A stretch of DNA of 15,190 bases from JBOGGN01 sp050744165 (GTDB lineage Bacteria; Actinomycetota; Acidimicrobiia; Acidimicrobiales; Palsa-688), in the NCBI GenBank assembly GCA_050744165.1, contig JBOGGN010000230.1:1-15190 (forward strand), written 5' to 3'. Both the position numbers and the translations under genes were made by a program. The notes under the pieces were generated by a model, which saw nothing but the letters and a program-made list of their open reading frames with translations, had not been told where the DNA came from and ran no database searches. Positions 8,202-14,318 of this stretch are shown in pieces (positions within the stretch are counted from its first letter, which is position 1; each line of letters starts with the position of its first letter).

Positions 8202-9062
8202 CTACCCCTTGACGTCCTTGTTCTCGAACATGAACTGGCTGGCAATAAACGTGGCACCCTGCGGGTCCTTGATCACCGCCATCCGGCACCATGGGGCGTC
8301 GACCGGCCCGGAGACGACCTCGCCGCCGAGCTCATGGGCCCGCGACGCCGCGGCGTCGACGTCGTCGATCCCGAAGGTGACGCTCCAGTGCGCCAGGGTC
8401 GAGGTGTCGTCGGCACTGATTGGATTGATAGACGCGACCACGTCGATGAAGCCCTCGGGGCCGCCCATTTGACCCATTCGCTCCCTTAGCCCCGGGGTGC
8501 TCTGCTCGAGGTGATCGCCGTAACCGGGCATCGCCCAGGCCGAGCCGGCCGGCAGCGGCAGGATCGTCCACCCGAACACCGCCCCGTAAAACTCCTGCGC
8601 CGCCTCGGGGTCACGGGTGGCCAGGCCGTTGAAGTTCAAGGCGCCGTGTTCGTTGACCACAGTGGCTCCCTGGTGGGCCTTCGGCTGCAATACGCAGAAT
8701 GCGGCGCCTTCGGGGTCCACCAGCACCGCCATACGCACGGCGTCCTCCACATCGAAGGCGTCCATGGCGACGGTGCCGCCGGCTGCGCGAGCCCGCGCCA
8801 CCGCGGCATCGGCGTCGTCGACCCAGATGTAGCTGTTCCACCTCGCCATCGGCGGCGCGCCCGGGGGGTTGGTCCCAATCGCAGCCGCGTCACCGCCGTT
8901 GATCCTGGCCATGAAGTAGTGGCCTCCGACTCACGGAGGCATGACATCCTCGAACTCCCACCCGAAGACGCCGCGATAGAACGGCAAGACCGCTTCGGGA
9001 TCGACATGGCTGGTGTCAACCCAGCAAGGAACGCCTTCGATGTAGCCGTCTCGGTGGGCCAT
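8202..9062 (-). pseudogene. Double-domain VOC protein gene interrupted by an in-frame TGA
   Basis: Read from ATG 9062, which has a strong ribosome binding site (GGAGAGG, 7 nt spacing), the frame encodes a CWVDTSHVDPEAVLPFYRG start and FGWEFEDVMPP. It then meets TGA as codon 44 (8931-8933), and continues in the same frame with VGGHYFMARINGGDAAAIG to TAG at 8202-8204. Ignoring the TGA, the roughly 286-codon product is a complete two-domain VOC protein of the Cfp30B-like type: domain 1 about residues 8-130, domain 2 about 140-275 with HGALNFNGL and FYGAVFGW. A single substitution (for example GGA or CGA to TGA) explains it. An internal restart at ATG 8912 (236 residues) has GGAGG 10 nt upstream but would lack the first half of domain 1. 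Nothing suggests selenocysteine. Confidence 0.85.
8922..8940. repeat. Perfect 7-bp hairpin holding the premature stop
   Basis: GCCTCCG (8922-8928) and CGGAGGC (8934-8940) flank the loop ACTCA. On the coding (minus) strand, the TGA codon lies in the loop and the GGAGG that could serve the internal ATG at 8912 lies in the 3' arm of the stem, so folding would hide it. Confidence 0.7.
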
Positions 9063-9084
9063 GGTTTGTCCTCTCCTGTCACTC

Positions 9085-9107
9085 GTTGTACAAGCCGACT
9101 GTACGAC
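9085..9107. promoter_or_regulatory. Candidate operator dyad upstream of the VOC gene
   Basis: GTTGTACA (9085-9092) and TGTACGAC (9100-9107) form an inverted repeat with 7 of 8 positions matching, separated by 7 nt. The left arm contains the palindrome TTGTACAA (9086-9093), and a further GTAC lies at 9111-9114. The site is 23-45 nt upstream of the VOC start codon. It resembles TetR-type operators in size and symmetry, but no TetR gene is in the window. Confidence 0.4.
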
Positions 9108-9180
9108 GCAGTACTGGACACCTAGTGACCAGTTTTATCACGCAGGCGACTTCTCCCAGGCGACCGTGCTTCACGTTTCC

Positions 9181-10101
9181 TCAAGCGAGCTGCTGCGCCA
9201 GGTTGGCCAAGTGAGGCCATTCCAACGACTCCTGCACGCAGCGGGCAAACAACCACTGCCGCACCCGTCCGGCGTCCAGGTCGAGCAATCCGGCCATGCG
9301 GGAGGCGAGCCCAACCGGGTCCCGGTGCAACCGCGCAGAGCAGTTCAGCATGTGTTGGGTCACGTCGTAGGCCGGGTCCCCGACATAGGGCTTTGGGTCG
9401 ATCACCAGCCACGGCTCCCGCTCGGCGCTGAGCACGTTGCCTGCGTGCAGGTCGGTGCAGAGAAGCACCTCCCTATCGGCGGTCAACGGAAGCGTGCGGT
9501 ACAACCCGATCCCTGTCGCCACCAGCCCCGGATCGAGGCCAGCTGGCCCGACGGCCGGCGGGGCCGAGCCCCGGCCCTCATAAACCTCCTCGAACACGTC
9601 CGCCCACCAGGCGCACATCTCGCCAAGCGGCCGGAATCGGTGCCCGACTGGAGGTGACACCCACAACCGGGCCAGGAGGGAGGCGACGACAAGGTCCTGC
9701 TCCTCCTCGGGGATGTCGCGGAGGGGACGGCCGGGCCGGCACTGCTCGAGCAGCAGCACGATGGTGTCCGCCAGCTCGACCACCTCGTACACCTTGACCG
9801 CGCCCCGCCCCGCCCACACGGTAAGGCCATCACCTTCGTGTTCCGCCTCGGGATGGCGCCAGGCGACCTTCAGCACCAGGTCCTCGCCACCCCGGAGGCC
9901 ACTCCCCCGTCCCGGCAAGCGCCGCTCGGCCCGGACGGGCGCCACCCACGCGGTGTGGCCGCCGGGTACAAACGGTGGCCCGACCGTCAGGGACCATTCC
10001 GCCGCAAACCGGGCGACCGTCGCCTCGATACCGCCGAGCCACTCGTCACGCCCTTCCGCGGTGGCCGCGACCACCAATTCCGTCGGAATAGGAAAAGTCA
10101 T
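9181..10101 (-). CDS. APH(6)/hydroxyurea-type antibiotic resistance kinase
   Basis: 306 residues matching the aminoglycoside/hydroxyurea resistance kinase family (APH_6_hur; StrB-like), whose members O-phosphorylate streptomycin or hydroxyurea. Recognisable parts are the N-terminal helix region with ATVARFAAEWSLTVG, the lysine strand DLVLKVAWRHPEAEHEGDGL, the hinge VLLLEQCRPGRPL, the catalytic loop LLCTDLHAGNVL and the metal site WLVIDPKPYVGDPAYDVTQ. The catalytic loop has CTDLH where many kinases have HGDLH; the catalytic Asp and Asn are kept. ATG at 10101 is chosen; GTG at 10131 is an alternative. The gene stands alone on the minus strand, 118 nt before the VOC gene start. Its real substrate is unknown and resistance is only suggested by family. 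Confidence 0.87.
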   Translation of the reverse strand: MTFPIPTELVVAATAEGRDEWLGGIEATVARFAAEWSLTVGPPFVPGGHTAWVAPVRAERRLPGRGSGLRGGEDLVLKVAWRHPEAEHEGDGLTVWAGRGAVKVYEVVELADTIVLLLEQCRPGRPLRDIPEEEQDLVVASLLARLWVSPPVGHRFRPLGEMCAWWADVFEEVYEGRGSAPPAVGPAGLDPGLVATGIGLYRTLPLTADREVLLCTDLHAGNVLSAEREPWLVIDPKPYVGDPAYDVTQHMLNCSARLHRDPVGLASRMAGLLDLDAGRVRQWLFARCVQESLEWPHLANLAQQLA

Positions 10102-10385
10102 CCCCCCTGGCGAAGCCTCCGCGGCTCCCACCCGGCCCGGTCGAGCATGCCGACGGCTGCCCGGTCGGGTCTGTCAGGGCCGATCACCGGCGGCAACCCC
10201 CACGGCCAACGGCACCACGGGAGGACCTGACCCGCGGGCACGGTGCCGGCGTTGGCTGGCACACCCGGGGTTGATCGCTCGGAAGGGATTCCCACACGTC
10301 AATCGTATTCTCCGTAAAGTCGTCCCGGGTCGTCGACGCCGCCGACGGCAATTCTTTCTGCCTCGTTCCCTCGCCAGCAATGCCC

Positions 10386-10626
10386 GGTCGACACCGCCGA
10401 CCAAGACCAATACATCCCGCGCCCGAGATCGCGGCATTTCTGTCAATTCGTCCGCCGCGCTCCATTTTCCCGACGCATTCCGCGAACACGTCGCGCAACT
10501 AATTCGAGGTGCTCGGAGTAGGTGAACGGAACGCTCTGCTCGCCAAGGGATTCCTCGTACTCCTTTCCGGCGAAGTGCGGCGGCGGTCACCACCAGCGCC
10601 ACTGACGAGTCGGGGACCTCATCCAT
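10386..10626 (-). pseudogene. Frameshifted site-specific DNA methyltransferase (N6_N4_Mtase) remnant
   Basis: Three minus-strand frames together give one recognisable protein. From 10626: MDEVPDSSVALVVT, the strand leading to motif IV. A frame change follows at about 10584, then PPHFAGKEYEESLGE and VPFTYSEHLEL, where PPH with the preceding Thr corresponds to the TSPPY catalytic motif of N4-cytosine/N6-adenine methyltransferases. A second change at about 10499 leads to LRDVFAECVGKMERGGRI. A third, at about 10440, leads to DLGRGMYWSWSAV, matching the family's LGRxxYxSxSA segment. At least three indels are needed, so the gene is dead. No N-terminal sequence is seen before the MDEVPD segment, where a repeat array begins, and nothing recognisable remains of the C-terminal half. 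No restriction enzyme gene is adjacent. Confidence 0.7.
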
Positions 10627-10641
10627 CGATCGGACACGGCC

Positions 10642-10801
10642 TCACCGCCCACGGACCGCCGCCTTCGGCGTCACTACCACAGACCAATCGCCCACGGCCT
10701 CACCACCACAGACCAATCGCCCGCAGCTTCGGCCCCTTGGGCTTCACCGCCCACAGACCGCCGCCTCCGGCTTCACTGCCCACGGACCGCCACCGACCGG
10801 C
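10642..10801. repeat. Degenerate 29-bp tandem repeat, five copies
   Basis: Copies begin with TCACYRCC at 10642, 10671, 10700, 10744 and 10773: a 29-bp period with one 15-bp insertion after copy 3. Copies 1, 4 and 5 share TCACYGCCCACRGACCGCC. Copies 2 and 3 share a variant with ACCACAGACCAATCGCCC. There are no unique spacers, so this is not a CRISPR array. Confidence 0.75.
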
Positions 10802-10946
10802 CCGCCCCTGCCAAACGTTCCGACCCCTCCTCCGCCGCCCATCGCCGTGCCCGCCGCCACGCCTGCGGCCTCAACGCCGCGCACTTACATTGGCAGATAG
10901 ATGTTCAAATCACATTCCGACGGAAGAAATGGGAGCGCCGGACCCA

Positions 10947-10999
10947 CTTAGGATTGCCGGGTACGCTACCATTAGCTACCTTCAGGGGAAGGTCCTAAG
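10947..10999 (+). promoter_or_regulatory. Possible structured RNA leader (three-way junction)
   Basis: CTTAGG (10947-10952) pairs with CCTAAG (10994-10999). Between them lie GGTA/TACC (10960-10963 with 10967-10970, 3-nt loop) and a perfect ACCTTC/GAAGGT stem (10978-10983 with 10988-10993, 4-nt loop). Together they make a compact three-way junction ending 39 nt before the ATG at 11039. It does not match the cobalamin, c-di-GMP or other riboswitch consensus I know. Confidence 0.35.
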
Positions 11000-11038
11000 C
11001 CTGCATAGAAATTGGTCAGAAGGGGCACATAAGGTCGC

Positions 11039-11692
11039 ATGGGCGCGTGGGTGATCTTACTGGAGTGGGAAATCGGTGATGGTGTTCCCCTCGCCTCTGA
11101 CGCGGCCCCGATACGGGTCCTCCTTGAGGACTTCGCCGGGTACAACCCGGCGGCACTGTTTGCCGCCGACCGGTATTCCCTTCACCTAGAGGCCGACGGC
11201 GACGCTCCCGACGCGTTGTTGGGATCGGCCATGGCCTGCCATCACGAGGCGGCGGACCGCGCCCACCTCCGGGGTTGGCGGATGGTCCGGGCCGAAATCA
11301 CCACGCCCGAGCAGCTGGAGCGGGAATGGCTCGACAGCGGGCTGCTCACCGGTCTGCTCAGCGGCCTGCCCGACGAACTCGACGACCCCGTCGTCAAGGC
11401 CGAGCACCTCCTCGACGAAGCGCGCTGCGCCCACGAGGTGAGCGAGATCCTGTGCAAAATGGTGCGGGAGTTGGGTGGCGGTGTGGTGCGGGCTCGCCTG
11501 GAGGATGGTTGGACGCTGCCGGTGGACCTGTCCTTCGGCGCTGGTGAGCCCGTGATGCCCGTCGCCGAACCGTGGAGCCGGGCCCGGGACCAGCTCGAAC
11601 AAGCGCTGCCCCGCATAGTCGAGCGGGCCCGGCGTATCGCCGCCGAGCGGCCGGAGTGCGGCCATGAAGGCACCAGCGCAGCCCGCGGCTGA
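11039..11692 (+). CDS. Unrecognised protein upstream of the B12-binding protein
   Basis: 217 residues, no family recognised. It is soluble and acidic, with no signal peptide or membrane segment. The N-terminal half (residues 1-90) alternates strands and helices: RVLLEDFAGYNPAALFAADRY, then YSLHLEADGDAP, then AHLRGWRMVRAEITT. The C-terminal half is largely helical, with conserved-looking acidic and Arg-rich stretches. The MVRAEITTPEQLEREW stretch could belong to a small regulatory or ligand-binding domain, but I cannot name one. A short AAGG lies about 4 nt before the ATG. The next gene's probable original start (ATG 11664) overlaps this gene's end, so the two were likely translationally coupled. 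Sitting at the head of the B12-sensor/oxoprolinase block suggests a partner of the B12 protein; this is only inference. Confidence 0.7.
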   Translation: MGAWVILLEWEIGDGVPLASDAAPIRVLLEDFAGYNPAALFAADRYSLHLEADGDAPDALLGSAMACHHEAADRAHLRGWRMVRAEITTPEQLEREWLDSGLLTGLLSGLPDELDDPVVKAEHLLDEARCAHEVSEILCKMVRELGGGVVRARLEDGWTLPVDLSFGAGEPVMPVAEPWSRARDQLEQALPRIVERARRIAAERPECGHEGTSAARG

Positions 11693-11755
11693 CGCCAGGG
11701 ACGTGACGTAGGCTCGCCTGCCACGCCGACGGCAGACACCATCCGGGACACCTAC

Positions 11756-12745
11756 GTGCAGCTGGCCGGTGCCGGCGAGCGCCGCCAGGCACTCGACCTG
11801 ACATTGGAGTGGGCCGAGCGGGCGTCGCCGACCTCGGCGATCACCGATCTGCTGGTGCCGTCCCTGGTCGAGATCGGCCGCCGGTGGCAGAGCGGCGTCT
11901 GGACCGTGGCCCAGGAGCATGTGGCCAGCGGCGTCACCGACTTCGTCCTGGCAGTGCTGGCAAACCGCCACCCGGTCCGGGTCGCCCGGCCCGGTTCGAT
12001 CACCGTGGTCTGTCCCGAGGGCGAGTGGCACGCCGTGGCCGCCCACGTGGTCGCCGAGCTGCTCCGCCTGGACGGATGGGCCGTCGAGACGCTGGGCGGG
12101 TCCACGCCCCGGTCGGAGCTCGGCGCCTACCTCGGCGCCCGCAGCACCGTCGCCGTGGCCGCCCACTGCTCCATGACGAGCAACCTGGGGGGCTTGCTGG
12201 GCACCATTGAGGCCGCCCACCGCTTCGGCGTCCCCGTCGTCGCCGGTGGCCGCGCGGTAACCCCCGAACGAGCCCGCCGGCTGGGGGCCGACGCCTGCGC
12301 CACCGGCCTCGACATCGCCTCCGTCACCGCCCTGCTGATGCGGTGGTCGGCACAGCCACCGGCGGCGCTCGCCTCGGCGCGACCCGGCCCGGAGTACTAC
12401 CGGCTCGAGGCCCATCGAAGCGAGCTGGTCGACCACACCCTGGTCGGCGTGTTCGAGACCTTTCCCGCCCTCGCGGGGCTCGACACCGCCCAGCTACGGG
12501 ACCTGCGGGAGCAGGTGGATCACCTGGTGCGCTTCCTCGCCGCCTCCCTCGTGGTCGAGGAGCCGGCCATCCTCCACGAGGAGTGCCGGTGGTTCGACGA
12601 GGTCTTTTCCAACCGTGGCCTTCCGAGCGACCTGGTGACGGTTTGCGCCGCCAGCCTGCGCGACGCTATCGCCACGCTGGGCGGCGACCCCGTACCTCGC
12701 GCCCAGGCGGTGCTCGGGGACGTCGTCCGCCAGAGGCTTGGCTGA
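11756..12745 (+). CDS. CarH-like cobalamin-binding protein without DNA-binding domain
   Basis: 329 residues from GTG. Residues about 1-60 are the helical B12 cap (B12-binding-2) with the W-x9-EH motif of AdoCbl photoreceptors (W44, E54, H55). Residues about 80-200 are the Rossmann B12-binding domain with PEGEWHAVA, in which E-x-H (E90, H92) takes the place of D-x-H and H92 is the expected cobalt ligand. The PGE-x-H form is typical of CarH/LitR. Residues about 215-329 are an all-helical C-terminal domain found in other actinobacterial B12 proteins. There is no MerR domain, so it must act through a partner. The cap seems to begin upstream: in-frame codons 11693-11755 (ADTIRDTY...) continue the helix but have no start. 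ATG 11664, with GGAG 8 nt upstream, lies in another frame and stops at 11709. pxpA starts 3 nt downstream. Confidence 0.82.
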   Translation: MQLAGAGERRQALDLTLEWAERASPTSAITDLLVPSLVEIGRRWQSGVWTVAQEHVASGVTDFVLAVLANRHPVRVARPGSITVVCPEGEWHAVAAHVVAELLRLDGWAVETLGGSTPRSELGAYLGARSTVAVAAHCSMTSNLGGLLGTIEAAHRFGVPVVAGGRAVTPERARRLGADACATGLDIASVTALLMRWSAQPPAALASARPGPEYYRLEAHRSELVDHTLVGVFETFPALAGLDTAQLRDLREQVDHLVRFLAASLVVEEPAILHEECRWFDEVFSNRGLPSDLVTVCAASLRDAIATLGGDPVPRAQAVLGDVVRQRLG

Positions 12746-12748
12746 AGG

Positions 12749-12751
12749 GTG
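12749..12751 (+). other. GTG start of pxpA coupled to upstream stop
   Basis: The stop TGA (12743-12745) is followed by AGG and then GTG. The only purine-rich stretch (GAAGG) overlaps the stop and touches the start, too close for normal initiation, so re-initiation by terminating ribosomes is the likely mechanism. Confidence 0.45.
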
Positions 12752-13516
12752 GAAAAAGACCTTGCCGTCGATCTCAACGCCGATCTCGGGGAAGGTTTCG
12801 GCGCTTGGAGCATGGGCGACGACGACGCCCTACTGGCACTGGTCACCAGCGCCAGCGTCGCCTGCGGGTTTCACGCCGGCGACCCGCCGACGATGCGCCG
12901 GGTGTGCGAGGTCGCGGTCCGGGCCGGGGTTCGCATCGGCGCCCACGTGAGCTACCGGGACCTGGCCGGATTCGGCCGGCGGGACCTGGCCGTCGATCCC
13001 GCGGAGCTGCGAGACGAGGTGACCTACCAGATCGGCGCCCTCGACGGCATGGCCCGGGCCGCGGGCACCCGGGTCGCCTACGTCAAGGCGCACGGCGCTC
13101 TCTACAACCGAGCGGTCCACGACCTCGAGCACGCCCGGGCCGTGATCGAGGGGATCGTCGCCTTCGGTGGCGACCTGCCCGTGCTCGGCCAGCCCGGCTC
13201 GGTGCTGCTGGAGCTGGCAACCGGGGCGGGGCTCCTCGGCGTGACCGAGGCGTTTCCCGACCGGGGCTATAGGAGCGACGGGCGGCTGGCGCCCCGCCGG
13301 GAGCCGGGCGGCGTCCTCCGCGACCCTTCGGCGGTGGCCGCCCGGGCTGTCGAGCTGGCCACGCACCACCGGGTCACCGCCGCCGACGGCTCCACCGTCG
13401 CCGTCGCCGCTCGCTCTCTGTGCCTCCACGGCGACACGGCCGGCGCCGTCGAACTGGCCCGGCGTACCCGCGCCGCCCTGGTGGCGGCGGGCGTGACGCT
13501 CGCACCCTTCGCCTGA
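12749..13516 (+). CDS. 5-oxoprolinase subunit PxpA (LamB/YcsF family)
   Basis: 255 residues, the usual length for PxpA. With PxpB and PxpC it cleaves 5-oxoproline (pyroglutamate) to glutamate using ATP, removing a toxic product of glutamine and glutathione breakdown in the cytoplasm. Diagnostic segments are VDLNADLGEGFG (7-18), ASVACGFHAGDP (35-46), GAHVSYRDLAGFGRR (63-77), YVKAHGALYN (110-119) and AFPDRGYRSDGRLAPRREPG (168-187). The Asp and His residues in these segments form the metal-like active-site pocket. GTG at 12749 lies 3 nt after the B12-protein stop, and the AAGG before it overlaps that stop, so translation is probably coupled. The order pxpA-pxpB-pxpC is the standard one. Confidence 0.95.
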   Translation: MEKDLAVDLNADLGEGFGAWSMGDDDALLALVTSASVACGFHAGDPPTMRRVCEVAVRAGVRIGAHVSYRDLAGFGRRDLAVDPAELRDEVTYQIGALDGMARAAGTRVAYVKAHGALYNRAVHDLEHARAVIEGIVAFGGDLPVLGQPGSVLLELATGAGLLGVTEAFPDRGYRSDGRLAPRREPGGVLRDPSAVAARAVELATHHRVTAADGSTVAVAARSLCLHGDTAGAVELARRTRAALVAAGVTLAPFA

Positions 13517-13543
13517 CCGACGGGCAGGGTTGGTGGGCCGGCG

Positions 13544-14194
13544 ATGAGCGAGCTGGGGCTGCGGGCGGTGGGCGAGCGGGCCGTCATGCTCGATGCCCCG
13601 GGCCCCGCCCGGCCCGCATCGCTGGCCGCCGCCATCCGCCGCCTGGCCGCTCGCCGAGGCATCGATGTCGCGGACGTGGTCCCAGGGGCGGCCACGGTGC
13701 TGGCGGTCGCCGCCACCCCCGAACAGCTGGCCCGCTTGGTCGCGGTCCTCGCGGATATGGACGACGAAGACGACGAGGTCGCCGAGACGCCGGCCATGGT
13801 CGAACTCCCGGTGCGCTACGACGGCCCAGACCTGGTATCGGTTGCCGCCGCCACCGGCCTAGGCGTGGCCGAAGTGGTCCGCCGCCACAGCCAGGCCACG
13901 TATCGGGCCGCGTTCACCGGCTTCGCGCCGGGATTCGCCTACCTGACGGGGTTGGACCCGGCTCTCGAACTCCCCCGCCGATCCAGCTTCCGGCCCTCGG
14001 TACCCGCTGGTTCGGTCGCCATCGCCGACTGCTACAGCGCCGTCTATCCGCGATCGAGCCCAGGCGGTTGGCACTTGTTGGGTTCGACAACCGCGGTGAT
14101 GTTCGAACCCGACCGAAGCGGCGATCGGCGGGCCGCCCTCATCGCCCCCGGGGACTTGGTCCGCATAGTGATCCAGCCCGGTCCCCTCCCGTGA
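13544..14194 (+). CDS. 5-oxoprolinase subunit PxpB (KipI-like)
   Basis: 216 residues, with a short N-terminal domain (1-75) and the C-terminal cyclophilin-like CT_C_D domain. Diagnostic segments are VVRRHSQATYRAAFTGFAPGF (start about residue 110), which carries the TGFAPGFAYL loop, then RPSVPAGSVAIAD (about 149-161) and PGGWHLLGST (about 173-182). It pairs with PxpC to form the ATP-using half of 5-oxoprolinase. In Bacillus the homologue KipI also inhibits a sporulation kinase. A negatively charged linker (DMDDEDDEVAET, about 72-83) separates the two domains and seems unusual. The start follows pxpA by 27 nt with GGTGGG about 6 nt upstream. It is separated from pxpC by 124 nt, whereas these genes usually overlap. 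Confidence 0.93.
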   Translation: MSELGLRAVGERAVMLDAPGPARPASLAAAIRRLAARRGIDVADVVPGAATVLAVAATPEQLARLVAVLADMDDEDDEVAETPAMVELPVRYDGPDLVSVAAATGLGVAEVVRRHSQATYRAAFTGFAPGFAYLTGLDPALELPRRSSFRPSVPAGSVAIADCYSAVYPRSSPGGWHLLGSTTAVMFEPDRSGDRRAALIAPGDLVRIVIQPGPLP

Positions 14195-14238
14195 CCCCCT
14201 CTCGACCTCGTCTCCATCACAGCCTGAACTTTCCTGAA

Positions 14239-14299
14239 GGTGGGGCGGATCGCGGGGGGTCGAATAACCCGCGTCCCCCCGCGGGTAATCCGCACCACC
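14239..14299 (+). promoter_or_regulatory. Long imperfect hairpin between pxpB and pxpC, with alternative fold
   Basis: GGTGG, a mismatch, GCGGAT and CGCGGGGGG (14239-14259) pair with CCCCCCGCG, a 4-nt bulge, ATCCGC, a mismatch and CCACC (14275-14299), giving 20 pairs around a 15-nt loop. An alternative stem, ACCCGCG (14267-14273) with CGCGGGT (14280-14286), loop TCCCCC, cannot form at the same time. There is no U-run. It ends 19 nt before the pxpC ATG, so it could regulate pxpC translation or protect an mRNA end. Confidence 0.6.
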
Positions 14300-14318
14300 C
14301 TGCGCCAAAAGCCTCTCG

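Larger units (their letters stand above)
10102..11038. other. Long region without an intact gene
   Basis: 937 bp with no convincing intact reading frame. It contains a decayed DNA methyltransferase (10386-10626, minus strand), a degenerate 29-bp repeat (10642-10801) and a potentially structured leader (10947-10999), each listed separately. 10102-10385 holds nothing I can recognise; it could be further remains of the methyltransferase C-terminus. Confidence 0.6.

Noticed and set aside
8931..8933. Selenocysteine codon in the VOC gene
   Set aside because: VOC proteins of this type are not known selenoproteins; the hairpin includes the TGA itself rather than following it at the usual distance, and no Sec machinery is visible.
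10885..11038. Cobalamin riboswitch before the B12 block
   Set aside because: No B12-box-like sequence, and the leader is too short for that class.
11186..12436. 416-residue minus-strand open frame
   Set aside because: Antisense to the B12-binding gene and its neighbour; no recognisable motif.
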